A stretch of 64,000 nucleotides of DNA from Paenibacillus sp. V4I3 (GCF_030817215.1 NZ_JAUSZA010000001.1:7995501-8059500); one strand, 5' to 3'; counted from the stretch's first letter, positions 16,071-25,336 are shown. Notes: generated by a model from the sequence alone, not told the origin. Program-made: numbers and translations.

Positions 16071-16823
16071 TTACATATCTTTCGTCATCACTTGATCTGT
16101 ATTTTTCAGAATCATTGACTTTTTCGTCGGATCATATCTGAAGTGATAAACGTTAATGAAATCCTGTCCCGCCCCATATCCACCGGTAACGATAAATCCT
16201 CCATTGGCAACCTTTAATGGCCGGTGCGGCAATTGGCTTATAGCAATCCAATTCACTCCGGGTTTTATCTCAAGCGATATCGGAAAAGCCTTCCCATTAC
16301 TCACTCCGAATAGGTAAGTTTCGAGACCATGACAATCTGTATAACGAGGAACATAGGCAAATATATCCGTATCTTCAAAGGTAAATGACTGCATGATGAC
16401 TGGCGAATCTTTTGGTTGTACAATTTCGAAGTCAATTGGAAATGTCATAATTTGTGTTAAGGTTTCCCCAGATTCCCATACCATTTCATAGTCCCCAGAC
16501 CAACGGAGATCAGTTTCAACCCCATAACAACTAGGTGCCCCTAGAGGGGCTACGCTCGCTTTTTTCGCAGGTTTGACGAGAAGTCGCCCATCCGAATGCG
16601 TCCCTATTGCTCTTATTGATTGATCTTCTTTTAATAAGTTTGCCTCTGTAGTTGTTGGAGACGGAACTGGCATTGAGCTGGGAGGAAACTTAGATACAGA
16701 TGGCATTGGGGTATCCGACAATACTATCGAAGAGGTACCATTATCAAGGTTCGCCATCCTATGACCACATCCCGTAAGCACTAGAACGAATAATAATACC
16801 CCCAGCGGAATAACGTTTTTCAC
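16071..16823 (-). CDS. Lipoprotein, unknown family
   Basis: GTG at 16823 is preferred over the upstream ATG at 16916: AAGGAG lies nine bases before it and a proper signal peptide follows (KNVIPLGVLLFVLVLTGC, lipobox LTGC). A Ser/Thr/Pro-rich linker (about residues 25-65) leads to a folded part with two or three Cys (APSCYGVETDLRW, YTDCHGLETYLFG). No family recognised. GC content is higher than that of its neighbours. Confidence 0.75.
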   Translation of the reverse strand: MKNVIPLGVLLFVLVLTGCGHRMANLDNGTSSIVLSDTPMPSVSKFPPSSMPVPSPTTTEANLLKEDQSIRAIGTHSDGRLLVKPAKKASVAPLGAPSCYGVETDLRWSGDYEMVWESGETLTQIMTFPIDFEIVQPKDSPVIMQSFTFEDTDIFAYVPRYTDCHGLETYLFGVSNGKAFPISLEIKPGVNWIAISQLPHRPLKVANGGFIVTGGYGAGQDFINVYHFRYDPTKKSMILKNTDQVMTKDM

Positions 16824-16943
16824 ATAGATAGTCTCCTTTTCGCGGCTAGATAGCCTTTCTAACGCATGCGAAATTATAATACTGAATCCATTGATTAATT
16901 TGATAACTTCGCACAAATGAAAGGCGTAAAAAATATAATTTTA

Positions 16944-17025
16944 TAGCTAAACTCCCGTTAACTTAACAGGCTGCCGACATTATTGGCAGCCTGTTATCAA
17001 GCATTTCAACTGGAGATTTAGGCAG
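16944..17025 (+). repeat. attC-like site 20, degenerate right half
   Basis: GCTAAACTCCCGTTAACTTA, stem ACAGGCTGCC/GGCAGCCTGT, then TTTCAACTGGAG; the core is lost. Confidence 0.7.
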
Positions 17026-17047
17026 ATTTGATAGATTCAACAGGATT

Positions 17048-17911
17048 TTAGTTATCAATGAACGGATTCGGGATAAAATCTTTTACCCGAATATACCCAA
17101 TTTGTCCTCCTGGACCAATAATTTGGTATACAGTACCAATCTTATCTATTTGCGTCTCTGCCTGAATAAAGACCGAATTGACCCACTCTTCACCTTTAAT
17201 CTGACCGTGTTCATCATAGATGGTCGAATGCACCGCAAGTCTACCCTCCTTGGCATTGGCCGGATCGTAAACGTGTAAGGAGGACTTTGGCACCCACATA
17301 TCTGCACCATATTCCGCATCATACTGTACGATACGCACAGCCACCCAATCCGCATAGGATTTTTTAATAAGGACCACCTTGCCAGCCCATAAGTCCAAAT
17401 GCGGTTCCTTTGCTTGCTGTCCAGGAGCAGAAGACACTGGCACTTCCTTTGCGAAGATCATGTCATAAGGTGCCTCCGTATGAATATTGGCGGCTTCCTT
17501 GTTGAAATAGAACGCGGGAATCCAGCCTCTTAGATCTTGGGATTCGACTTGGACGTAATCGTCTTGTGCCGCTAATATGCGAAAAGCATCACCTTTGTTC
17601 ACTTCAAACACCGGTCCAACCCCTGAAACCTCGGTTGGATCATACCGAGCGCCAATATCCGCCTGCGCGGTATAGGTTTGACTGATTTGCAGGCCATATG
17701 CCGGGACAGATACTTCGGGGGCCTTCTTTGAAATTTGAGTTGAGGATGTAGTTGCGTCCGTAACCTCGTAAGTGGAGGCAATCTGCTCTTTCTGGATTGT
17801 TTCCGGGATAGCTTCGAAGGTCGAAGCAGCCTTGGACGGAGTTCTCTCTTGCTGGCAACCAGAGGCCATGATGACTCCACAAAGGAGTAGCAGAACGGAA
17901 AGTATTCTCAT
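17048..17911 (-). CDS. Lipoprotein with SH3-like region
   Basis: The ATG follows AAGGAGATCGAGAG. Signal peptide MRILSVLLLLCGVIMASGC with lipobox ASGC. After a Ser/Thr-rich linker, GPVFEVNKGDAFRILAAQDDYVQVES-QDLRGWIPAFYF has the look of a bacterial SH3 domain (binds peptides in the cell wall), with a second beta unit KVVLIKKSYADWVAVRIVQ..ADMWVPKSSL. The gene is clearly GC-richer than the array around it, which suggests a different source. Role at the cell wall is inferred. Confidence 0.7.
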   Translation of the reverse strand: MRILSVLLLLCGVIMASGCQQERTPSKAASTFEAIPETIQKEQIASTYEVTDATTSSTQISKKAPEVSVPAYGLQISQTYTAQADIGARYDPTEVSGVGPVFEVNKGDAFRILAAQDDYVQVESQDLRGWIPAFYFNKEAANIHTEAPYDMIFAKEVPVSSAPGQQAKEPHLDLWAGKVVLIKKSYADWVAVRIVQYDAEYGADMWVPKSSLHVYDPANAKEGRLAVHSTIYDEHGQIKGEEWVNSVFIQAETQIDKIGTVYQIIGPGGQIGYIRVKDFIPNPFIDN

Positions 17912-18125
17912 CTCTCGATCTCCTTACCCTTCTTTTCTTTTAGTCTCACGCTTTAAAGGTAGTACATTCTGTGATGGATCGATTACTGGTTCGGTTGTTT
18001 GTTTCGATGTTTCTTTTTGGTTTGTGTCAATTTTTTTACACCTATTACTACGCATTCCTTTTTATGTATAGACGCTCTAATCTGGGAATAGTTACCTAAC
18101 GACATAAAATGATTACTGATAATTT

Positions 18126-18215
18126 GTAAATATCCTCCCCGTTAGCGGAATAGGCCACCGGATTTATTACCGGCAGCCTGCTAGATCTTGTTATGAAGCT
18201 ATCGTTCCCAGTTAG
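18126..18215 (+). repeat. attC-like site 21
   Basis: Complete. TATCCTCCCCGTTAGCGG, stem AGGCCACCGG/CCGGCAGCCT, GAAGCTATCGTTCCCAGTTAG-type right half, core 18211-18215. The right 45 bases are nearly the same as in site 34. Confidence 0.85.
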
Positions 18216-18262
18216 TTTAACATCCTTACTGTTTCGAATAGACTATGCAAAACAAAACTTTA

Positions 18263-18790
18263 TTAGATATTTTCTTCGAGAACAATTGCCCAATCATTCC
18301 CTTTTTTCTCTAGATGGGCTATATGTATCTTACCATCATGTTTTTCCCAAGCGATTTTCGCTTTGTTTTTATCTTTGTGAAGCAAAACGCAATCAAGAAA
18401 GTCTCCCTTTTCGTATGCTTCCCTTGCTTGAATAGATACTTTTGAATAGGCTGAAGCTTCTTGGCTTGATAACATGTTTTTAAAACGAATATCGATATCT
18501 GGACCAGCAATTAGTTCCCAATCTTTTTTATCGAAATTTTTTTCATATTTACTAATGATTTTCTCGGTAGCTTTTTCCCACGTTTTGTATAACTTATCAT
18601 ATACATCTTTATTTGCTGTTTGAGCGTATTCTTTATGAACAGTTATATGGGAATTAATTGCATTTTGTTTAATGAATTCTTTTTCAGGTGACATTGAAGC
18701 GTTGGTAGTATTATTTAAATAAGCAACACTACTAAGTACCAAAGCCATACCAGTTAATACAGTAGCAAAAGTCTTTTTACTCATTTTCAT
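18263..18790 (-). CDS. Exported protein, unknown family
   Basis: ATG at 18790 follows GGGGGAGTAACCCA. Signal peptide MKMSKKTFATVLTGMALVLS ending near VAYLNNTTNA. The mature part is helical, with EKEFIKQNAINSHITVHKEYAQT, YDKLYKTWEKATEKIISKYEKNF, then HKDKNKAKIAWEKHDGKIHIAHLEK. No family recognised. Confidence 0.75.
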   Translation of the reverse strand: MKMSKKTFATVLTGMALVLSSVAYLNNTTNASMSPEKEFIKQNAINSHITVHKEYAQTANKDVYDKLYKTWEKATEKIISKYEKNFDKKDWELIAGPDIDIRFKNMLSSQEASAYSKVSIQAREAYEKGDFLDCVLLHKDKNKAKIAWEKHDGKIHIAHLEKKGNDWAIVLEENI

Positions 18791-18920
18791 TGGGTTACTC
18801 CCCCTCAACTATTCTCATTAATCGACCCTTCTTCCATAAGCATGAAAAATCATTACTCCGTTCTCCAGAGATAACAAATAATACCATATTTTTAGACGTT
18901 GTAAATACGTTAAAAGTTGC

Positions 18921-19009
18921 GCATAACTGCCCTTTACTTCAACGAACAACGGCAGCCGATCTTGTGCTGGCTGCCGTCATGTGGTGATTGAACTATAGTT
19001 CCCCGTTAG
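18921..19009 (+). repeat. attC-like site 22
   Basis: Complete. GCATAACTGCCCTTTACTTC, stem ACGGCAGCCGATC / GCTGGCTGCCGT, TTGAACTATAGTTCCCCGTTAG-type right half, core 19005-19009. Confidence 0.88.
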
Positions 19010-19178
19010 TTCAATGACTAAGCTTCTCTCTGTGACACGGTTTTCCTCTCTTCATTCACTGGTAAAGCCCATTGTTTGCGATTCCATCATCTTCTGCAAA
19101 CCAGAAGACGGAGGCTGTTTATATTTTCAATATCCTATAGAATATATGGTATGAGTAATCCAACAAAGGAGGTCTTCA

Positions 19179-20870
19179 ATGTTTACTGACTTTGATGTTC
19201 ATGAAAAATCTAATGTTATTGCCATTCTTCAAACATCTCAGGATGGAACAAAAAAAATAAATACTTACGATTTAGAAACCCGGCAATTAACTGGCGAAAT
19301 CAACAATGAATACATTCCACAAGGACCGAGACTATCTCCAAGTGGAAAGCAACTTGCTTTTTTTACCAATGATAATCCTTTGTTTCTATGGAATATTAAG
19401 CAAAACTCTGTTACAACTATCTTCGATGAGCCTCATCTTTATGCAGGATTCGTAGAATGGTCTAATGATGGGAAACAAATATGCTTTTCGGCATATTCAA
19501 TAGAACCTAATAAAAAAACTCCCCCAGATATTTATTCGATTAACCTAGAGAGTTTAGAGGTCAATCAACTTACTAACAGTAAAGGAGTCGACCGATTTCC
19601 CCAATGGTCCCCTTCCAATCAATACGTAGCCTATCACAGACAACACCTTCATGAGCCAAATACACCAAAAAAAATCTACATCTTTAATACTAATACAAAG
19701 GTTTGCGATTTTATTCCACATATAGAAGGATCTTACCATCGAATCGGAAGATACTGTTGGTCAAGAGACTCTACTCAGATCCTTATTAATGAAACATCTA
19801 AGTCTGGAAGTCTCCTAAAAATATTCTGCATATCAGATATGAACCTAGTACAGACTTTTTCATATCCAGAAGTTCTTGGCGGTGCTTTCTTGCCAAAAAG
19901 TGATGATATCCTTATTGTTTGTAAGAATGAATTAGTAATTGCTTCATCAAAAACTGGAGAACTACTCAGAAAAATTAATTTGCCTGATGATATTGCTATA
20001 CAACAAACAATTATTGGACCAAGTATTGCATTAAATCCAAGTTCCAATTATATATACTTTCTGAATGAACTCTCTTGTATTTATCGTGTTGATTATGAAG
20101 GCTCAATTGAATTGCTATTCAAAGACACTGAAGAAAAATTACCTAACTTTAAGCATCAAGAATATATAGTCATATCAAGAGACAAACGAAATATTCCGGT
20201 CCACTGCTTCACCCCGGATAACCCTAAAAATACTGGAGTATTATTAGTGCATGGGGGACCAGGGGAAACTGTAAATTCCCCAAATGACCCTTTAATAATC
20301 CGTCTGCTTGAAGAAGGTTATGAAGTAATTGTACCTGCCTATCGAGGTTGTTCGGGGTACGGACAGGAGCATAAAGAAGCTAATCACGGGGAGTACGGCC
20401 GTGCAGATGTTTGGGATATACTAGCTGCTGGTGCCGATTGGAAGATAAAAACTGGAAATAGTCGGCCTCTAGCCATTATGGGATACAGTTATGGTGGTTT
20501 TCTAACTATGCTATCATTAACTTATACTGATGTATCTTGGGATTATGGTATTTCATTATGGGGAGGAACAAGAATCGAACATTTAGGTTTACATCTACCT
20601 AGAGCTTATCCTGTTGACCCAATAGAACGAGCAATCGCCGAGAAAGAAAGAAATCCATTAGAACAAGCAAACAAAATAAAAACACCACTCTTAATTATTC
20701 ATGGTGGGAAGGATACAACATCAACTAATGAAGAGGTCCAGTTTATCCAACAACAGGTTCAAATTCATGGTGGAGTATGTGACTTAATCATATACGATGA
20801 TGACACTCATGGACTACCGAAACACCGACAGGAGATGTTTAAGCAGATTTTGACCTTCTTAGGAAAATAA
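19179..20870 (+). CDS. S9-family peptidase (prolyl oligopeptidase type)
   Basis: The ATG follows AAAGGAGGTCTTCA. 563 residues, no signal peptide. About residues 1-310 form a TolB/DPP-like beta propeller (repeats such as GPRLSPSGKQLAFF, FVEWSNDGKQICFS, FPQWSPSNQYVAYH). The C-terminal alpha/beta hydrolase has GVLLVHGGPG, GYSYGGF (Ser nucleophile in GxSxGG), HGGKDTTS (Asp) and DDDTHGL (His). It cleaves peptides or acyl-peptides. A plus-strand gene in its own cassette. Somewhat shorter than usual for the family (600-700). Confidence 0.9.
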   Translation: MFTDFDVHEKSNVIAILQTSQDGTKKINTYDLETRQLTGEINNEYIPQGPRLSPSGKQLAFFTNDNPLFLWNIKQNSVTTIFDEPHLYAGFVEWSNDGKQICFSAYSIEPNKKTPPDIYSINLESLEVNQLTNSKGVDRFPQWSPSNQYVAYHRQHLHEPNTPKKIYIFNTNTKVCDFIPHIEGSYHRIGRYCWSRDSTQILINETSKSGSLLKIFCISDMNLVQTFSYPEVLGGAFLPKSDDILIVCKNELVIASSKTGELLRKINLPDDIAIQQTIIGPSIALNPSSNYIYFLNELSCIYRVDYEGSIELLFKDTEEKLPNFKHQEYIVISRDKRNIPVHCFTPDNPKNTGVLLVHGGPGETVNSPNDPLIIRLLEEGYEVIVPAYRGCSGYGQEHKEANHGEYGRADVWDILAAGADWKIKTGNSRPLAIMGYSYGGFLTMLSLTYTDVSWDYGISLWGGTRIEHLGLHLPRAYPVDPIERAIAEKERNPLEQANKIKTPLLIIHGGKDTTSTNEEVQFIQQQVQIHGGVCDLIIYDDDTHGLPKHRQEMFKQILTFLGK

Positions 20871-20895
20871 TTGAGTCTATAACCAACTAGGATTC

Positions 20896-20953
20896 TTGTA
20901 ATCTGCCCGATAACGTAAAGAAGCTGCCGATCGTGTGCCGGCAGCTTCTTTTT
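20896..20953 (+). repeat. attC-like site 23, left half and stem
   Basis: TGTAATCTGCCCGATAACG, then perfect-looking stem AAGAAGCTGCCG / CGGCAGCTTCTT followed by TTT; it may also terminate transcription of the S9 gene. The right half is missing; a 150-bp insert follows. Confidence 0.8.
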
Positions 20954-21104
20954 GGGGTAGTACCAGCGTAGCTGTCACCAGGGGTAACCGTATGGAAACC
21001 GATGGTAATAATGAATTTTCCAAGTTCCTGAAATGGTGAGTATCGGAACTTATGTAGGGGTTCCCCTCACGAAACGGAAATAATCGTACGCTAAGAAATC
21101 TGAG
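20954..21104. other. Noncoding insert between two half sites
   Basis: No reading frame. It contains CACCAGGGGTAACCGTATGG, AAACCGATGG, short dyads (GGGGTTCCCC; AAGTTCC.../GGAACTT) and GAGCGATATGACAACG. The texture resembles a piece of a structured RNA, possibly a group II intron remnant; not established. Confidence 0.35.
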
Positions 21105-21180
21105 CGATATGACAACGAAACGAAGGGTAGTTTGCCGCGGCAAACTACCCTTCTGTCATTGAACTAACGTTCTCCGTTAG
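21105..21180 (+). repeat. attC-like site 24
   Basis: Perfect 15-bp stem AAGGGTAGTTTGCCG / CGGCAAACTACCCTT at 21123-21152, then ATTGAACTAACGTTCTCCGTTAG-type right half, core 21176-21180. The left half is unclear (ATATGACAACGAAAC). Confidence 0.8.
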
Positions 21181-21342
21181 TGAAACGATCTGGCTGTTAT
21201 TCTTTGATTTCTTCTTTTTCTTTTATTCTTTGTGATTCACGTCTTTAGTTATAGGTTTCATCATCGTGAAACTGTGTTTTTCTCCAACTTTTTGGTAATA
21301 ATGGTTATGATTCGTGAAAAACACTATTTAGGATGTGAATGC

Positions 21343-21858
21343 ATGATGCTAAAGCTTCTGGTACCCCTTCTAATAGCAGGAACACTAACTCTTGTTGGTT
21401 TTAGTTACAATCAAAATGAACAATCGCAAATCCAATCTAATCTGGAAACAGCACAATCAACTTCTCCCCAGGAGAGTAACAACCCTAACCAATTGCTCTC
21501 CCATATGGATCTTAATTTATTGGAGTCATTTGTTAATGCTGAGGGGGAAAATGAATCACAGATTACAAAATCGGCAATAGCGGCTGTAGTTATGAATCGT
21601 TTAAAGAACAATAACTTCCCAAAAAGTGTTAGCGGAATCATTTTTCAGCCTGGGCATTTCACATCTGTAGATAATGGTAATATTTGGAAAATATCGTCTG
21701 ATGATTCAGCTAAGCATGCAGTACAAAATGCAATTAACGGATTTGACCCAACAGAAGGCTGTTTGTATTATTACAATCCTGAAGTATCAACTATACCTGC
21801 AACATACACACCAGTAAAACAAATTGGAAAGTATATATTCTGTAATTTTAACAACTAG
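21343..21858 (+). CDS. SleB-like cell-wall hydrolase (Hydrolase_2 family)
   Basis: ATG at 21343 with TTAGGATG upstream. N-terminal membrane/signal segment (MLKLLVPLLIAGTLTLVGF), Gln/Ser-rich linker to about residue 60, then the hydrolase: LESFVNAEGENESQITKSAIAAVVMNRLK, FPKSVSGIIFQPGHFTSV, AVQNAINGFDPTEGCLYYYNPE. This matches SleB/CwlJ-type enzymes, in which the Glu of VNAE is the expected catalytic acid. Such enzymes cleave peptidoglycan, often spore cortex. The peptidoglycan-binding domain of SleB is absent. A terminator follows directly. Confidence 0.88.
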   Translation: MMLKLLVPLLIAGTLTLVGFSYNQNEQSQIQSNLETAQSTSPQESNNPNQLLSHMDLNLLESFVNAEGENESQITKSAIAAVVMNRLKNNNFPKSVSGIIFQPGHFTSVDNGNIWKISSDDSAKHAVQNAINGFDPTEGCLYYYNPEVSTIPATYTPVKQIGKYIFCNFNN

Positions 21859-21876
21859 CCCAATAGGGCTTTTTCT
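21857..21876 (+). terminator. Rho-independent terminator of SleB-like gene
   Basis: AGCCC-AAT-AGGGCT-type short stem followed by TTTTTC, overlapping the stop codon. Confidence 0.65.
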
Positions 21877-21890
21877 TTTGATGTCTAATG

Positions 21891-21918
21891 ATTTCAATAT
21901 TACTTACGTTTCAGTTAG
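21891..21918 (+). repeat. attC-like right half-site 25
   Basis: ATTTCAATATTACTTACGTT then TCAGTTAG (core 21914-21918). The next left half begins only about 25 bases further. Confidence 0.55.
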
Positions 21919-21942
21919 AATCTCCAAAAGACCGACCAACCA

Positions 21943-21963
21943 ATTGCATTATCCTGCCCGTTA
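21943..21963 (+). repeat. attC-like site 26, left part (interrupted by IS110-B)
   Basis: TTGCATTATCCTGCCCGTTA, then the IS begins with ACATTCCTGT. The remainder of the site is at 23735-23809. Confidence 0.75.
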
Positions 21964-22071
21964 ACATTCCTGTAGGTGTTAGCAGATTGAACTTGCAGAA
22001 AAAAGAACGCCCCGCTAGGATGAGTATGTACTGGGTTGCAGCCCTCAGAACTCACCTTAGGAGGCGTTATC

Positions 22072-23349
22072 ATGAAGTCTAATCCAATTAAGTCTCAAAA
22101 TCAACGTGTAGAACGAATCTCCACTACCACTCTGGTCATAGGCATCGACATTGCCAAGGAGAAGCACGCCGCACAAGCCATTAATTTTCGAGGTATTGTC
22201 CTCACCAAGCGCCCTATTCTATTTTCGAATGACCTAGCCGGCTATGAGCATTTAGAACACAGCATTCGGAAATTACAGAAGATGCACGCCATGAATGATT
22301 TCGTTGTGGGAATGGAGAGCACCGGGCACTACTGGTTCAATATTGCCAACTGGTTGGTGGATCGAGGAATTGATGTGGCTCTTGTCAATCCAATGACAAC
22401 CAAACGCAATAAGGAAAACAGAGATAACTCACCTTCCAAGAACGACCCAAAAGATGCTCTGGTCATCGCCGATGCGGTGAGCCGTGGGTTCTACACGCCC
22501 TTCTCTCCAAAGGATGAAGCATTCCGTCGCATACGGGTTATGGTTACAAACAGAGAGCACTGGGTTGTTAAATCAGGACGGATTAAGAATAGAATCCACC
22601 GCTGGCTGGATATCCGGTTTCCAGAATACAGACAAGCATTTGATGATATTTTTAGCGATCGTTCGTTGGCCACTTTGCGCCGGTTCCCAGCCCCTTCTGA
22701 CCTATTGCAGCTAACTCCGGAGCAAATGGTACAGATCTGGGGTGAGTATATGGCCAGACCTGGCGGGGTGCGAGGTAAGAACAAGGCGATGGAACTTCAA
22801 TCACTCGCTAGACATAGCGTGGGAGATACTACTGCCCTTGAAGAAGATAAATGGGAGCTAAGGCACCTCATTGAAGAGTATGAAAGAATCTGCCGAATCA
22901 TTGATGAAGCGGACGAGATGATTGAAAAGGTACTGCCTGAAATTCCTTGCTCAGATCTCATTCGATCTGTCGGTGCTTCCGTTCCTGCAACGGCTGCCAT
23001 ATTGGCATTTGGCGGGGACTTACGTAAGCTGTCTCACGGAAATCAGTTATTGCGCAAGGCAGGATTGAACTTAGCAGAACGAAGTTCTGGCAAGTATAAG
23101 GGGCAAATCAAGCTCACCAAACGAGGCAACTCACTACTGCGCAAGCATCTCTACTTCACTGTGTTTCACCTGTTATCTTTCAATGAAGCGTTCCAAGCCA
23201 TGCATGCACACAATACCGAAGTGAAACGAATGACAAAAATGCAGTCCATGATGAAGCTGATTGGGAAACTGGCCCGGATGCTTGTAGCCATGGCGAGAGA
23301 AGGACAAACATTCTCTATGGATAAGGCTCAAATATCATTAGCAGCATAA
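22072..23349 (+). CDS. IS110-family transposase, intact
   Basis: ATG at 22072 follows AGGAGGCGTTATC. 425 residues. RuvC-like DEDD domain: VIGIDIAKEKH (Asp), GMESTGHYWFN (Glu), PSKNDPKDALVIADAV (two Asp). C-terminal domain: SVGASVPATAAILAFGGDL, then AGLNLAERSSGKYKGQIKLTKRGNSLLRKHLYF, with the expected Ser in RSSGK. Complete, so possibly active. Its N-terminus is closely related to the fragment at 12047-12283. Confidence 0.92.
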   Translation: MKSNPIKSQNQRVERISTTTLVIGIDIAKEKHAAQAINFRGIVLTKRPILFSNDLAGYEHLEHSIRKLQKMHAMNDFVVGMESTGHYWFNIANWLVDRGIDVALVNPMTTKRNKENRDNSPSKNDPKDALVIADAVSRGFYTPFSPKDEAFRRIRVMVTNREHWVVKSGRIKNRIHRWLDIRFPEYRQAFDDIFSDRSLATLRRFPAPSDLLQLTPEQMVQIWGEYMARPGGVRGKNKAMELQSLARHSVGDTTALEEDKWELRHLIEEYERICRIIDEADEMIEKVLPEIPCSDLIRSVGASVPATAAILAFGGDLRKLSHGNQLLRKAGLNLAERSSGKYKGQIKLTKRGNSLLRKHLYFTVFHLLSFNEAFQAMHAHNTEVKRMTKMQSMMKLIGKLARMLVAMAREGQTFSMDKAQISLAA

Positions 23350-23380
23350 TAGGTAAATCCTAACCCTGACACGTAAATTG

Positions 23381-23708
23381 GCTCATTCGCAGGATCTCAC
23401 AAAGAAAGCACGAGTACCGAGATTTTTCAGCTTTAGGGCATAGACCCGTTCCGTTAACGTTGATCGGACTCCACACCTTGGAAAGATAGGACGAAGGAAT
23501 GTGAGGGCAAAGACCCGTCGATATTTGGGAGAGTGAATCCCCGAGGACCTTGTGGAGAGAAGCGTGCAGTATAACTTTTTATGGAAGATGTTGTAAAAAT
23601 GATCAGCACCTTCTGTTCCCGCATGCGCTCTAACGGAACTGCCTGCCACACACTATTCTAACAACTGAACTCCTATTTAACATGCATATTGAAATCCTGC
23701 GAATGAGC
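23381..23708 (+). ncRNA. Candidate structured RNA region of IS110-B
   Basis: GCTCATTCGCAGGAT at 23381-23395 and its exact complement ATCCTGCGAATGAGC at 23694-23708 enclose about 300 noncoding bases rich in short dyads. No good reading frame. Position after the transposase gene and the length make it the best place for a bridge RNA, which is an inference. Confidence 0.4.
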
Positions 23709-23734
23709 GAGCATTCGTGAGAAAATCCTTATTC

Positions 23735-23809
23735 TCTGAGGGAGCTGAAAAAGGCAGCCTATTCTAACCGGCTGACATACGTTGCAGACCTATCGTTTTC
23801 CAAAATAAC
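23735..23809 (+). repeat. attC-like site 26, right part
   Basis: TGAGGGAGCTG, stem remnant GGCAGCC/CCGGCTG, then GACCTATCGTTTTCC with a lost core. Continues site 26 on the far side of the IS. Confidence 0.55.
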
Positions 23810-23870
23810 TTAACCATGGTTCTAACCAAATTACAAACATGGTTGCTCAAGTTTCAATTTTGGGTAATAC

Positions 23871-25211
23871 TCATTCCTTAATTTTGAACTCGGCGTAAAT
23901 CACTTTCTCTATTGAAGTTCCGTTCCCTTCTACTTCTTTACTGATCCTGTAAGTGCCTGGCTTTAGATTTTTATAAGTAACTGTTTGTTCCCAAATTTCC
24001 CTAACGTGCAAATTCAATCCGATTGCAGAAATAGCTTGATTCCTTTTTAAAGGAACTTCAACCCAAGTTTTATTTTCGTTTCGTTCCATCTTATAGTTTA
24101 AGCCGTAAAAAAGTGAAGTTGGACCTGAATTAACCATTGTGAACGTCAATGATCCACTGCTCGGATAAGCGACTTTATCTAAATTGATCTCAGCATTTAC
24201 TTGTTGAATGGGTACTTCATATGAATTAAGGACAACATCCTCTACATTGCCTCCAACGATAACCTCACCTGTAATGAAATAATGGGCTCCCTCTTTTTCC
24301 GGAAGTTTTACAGTAACCCTCGGGTCCCAGCCTGTTTTTACTATAGGTACGTGTTGTTCATCCACGAGTTTAACGAATGTTCCATCTGCATTTCTTTCGG
24401 TTAACTTAAATCGGATGATGTTTGAATCAAGTTTCACTTTATTCTCTTCACTTAGACCAACAGCCATTGTTACTTCCTCGCCGGGTTTTTTAACTAATGC
24501 AAACTCGTTGTAAATTTCTACCTGTTGTTTATAAGTCCACTTACCTGATTGAGGTAGAAACTCATAGAAGTTTATCTGTTCCATTTTCTTTTGATTCTGC
24601 ACTAAGTCACCCCCATTTTCTCTCCTTGTATTGCTGCCTGACGGGAAGTGATAACTTGATTGGGGATCTTCGTTTATGACATCCAGCATATCTGCACCAA
24701 AAGTGGTTATTAACTCTACTTTTTGAGAATCTTCCATATAAGCTTCAACAACTACTTTTCCACTCTTCAAATCAATGTGCGACGAAAAACCATCAATATT
24801 CTTAAGTTTTTCAGCAAGGTTTATTTGTAGCTGTTTCAAGTCCTTCATCTTGTACTTCGCTTTCTTGAAGCTAACACCTTTGTCCCCAAATAATATTTGA
24901 AGTGTTGTCATTAGTTCTTTTGTTTTGTTATCTTCTATTTCCAACACAAAAACGTATTCGATTTTATCGGCATTTTCGGAACTCAAATAATAGTACCCAT
25001 AGGTTTCGAACTCTCCATTTGGGAAAATCCTGCTGATCTCGCTTTCCATAGCAACATCATATTGCTTTTCAAAATCAAATAATTTCTTTTGATCATCGTT
25101 TAGCAATGCTTTTACAGGGTCTTCTGCTGATAATGATTGATTTGTTGAAACGTACAAAATACAAGCACCCAGTAAAAAGGATCCAATAACAAATAATATC
25201 TTTTTTTTCAT
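23871..25211 (-). CDS. Exported protein with C-terminal Big_14-like domain
   Basis: 446 residues. The signal peptide/anchor is MKKKILFVIGSFLLGACILYVS, with a possible lipobox-like GAC. The middle contains FETYGYYYLSSENADKIEYVFVLEI and a YMED region. The last 110 residues (NAEINL..YPSSGSLTFTMVNSGPTSLFYGLNYKMERNENKTWVEVPL...LKPGTYRISKEV) match the bacterial Ig-like Big_14 pattern: N.G, YG..Y..E....W..VP, L.PG.YR. Probably surface-located; substrate unknown. One of the largest cassettes. Confidence 0.75.
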   Translation of the reverse strand: MKKKILFVIGSFLLGACILYVSTNQSLSAEDPVKALLNDDQKKLFDFEKQYDVAMESEISRIFPNGEFETYGYYYLSSENADKIEYVFVLEIEDNKTKELMTTLQILFGDKGVSFKKAKYKMKDLKQLQINLAEKLKNIDGFSSHIDLKSGKVVVEAYMEDSQKVELITTFGADMLDVINEDPQSSYHFPSGSNTRRENGGDLVQNQKKMEQINFYEFLPQSGKWTYKQQVEIYNEFALVKKPGEEVTMAVGLSEENKVKLDSNIIRFKLTERNADGTFVKLVDEQHVPIVKTGWDPRVTVKLPEKEGAHYFITGEVIVGGNVEDVVLNSYEVPIQQVNAEINLDKVAYPSSGSLTFTMVNSGPTSLFYGLNYKMERNENKTWVEVPLKRNQAISAIGLNLHVREIWEQTVTYKNLKPGTYRISKEVEGNGTSIEKVIYAEFKIKE

Positions 25212-25336
25212 GAACTAACCTGCTCTCATATTTACAAATTACTTAGTATTGATGTAAACATAGCAAAACAAAGAAGGCAATGTATATTGGTAATTTATAG
25301 AAATACATATCTGTTTTTTAAAAGAATAAAATGCAT
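25212..25336. other. Promoter-bearing AT-rich leader
   Basis: AT-rich upstream region of the Big_14-like gene; no gene and no clear operator seen. Confidence 0.3.

Larger units (their letters stand above)
21964..23730 (+). mobile_element. IS110-B element (right limit approximate)
   Basis: The left end ACATTCCTGTAGGTGTTAGC directly follows GTTA of a site left half. The same end sequence stands at 28850 without a transposase, and ACATTCCTGT borders the fragment at 12283. The gene is followed by about 380 bp of noncoding DNA with a 15-bp inverted repeat. A long noncoding 3' end fits the IS1111-type arrangement, where the bridge RNA lies downstream of the gene (inference). Confidence 0.8.

Noticed and set aside
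23383..23651. Open frames after the IS110-B transposase
   Set aside because: Both minus-strand frames lie in a dyad-rich noncoding region with Arg/Ser-rich nonsense translation and no ribosome site.
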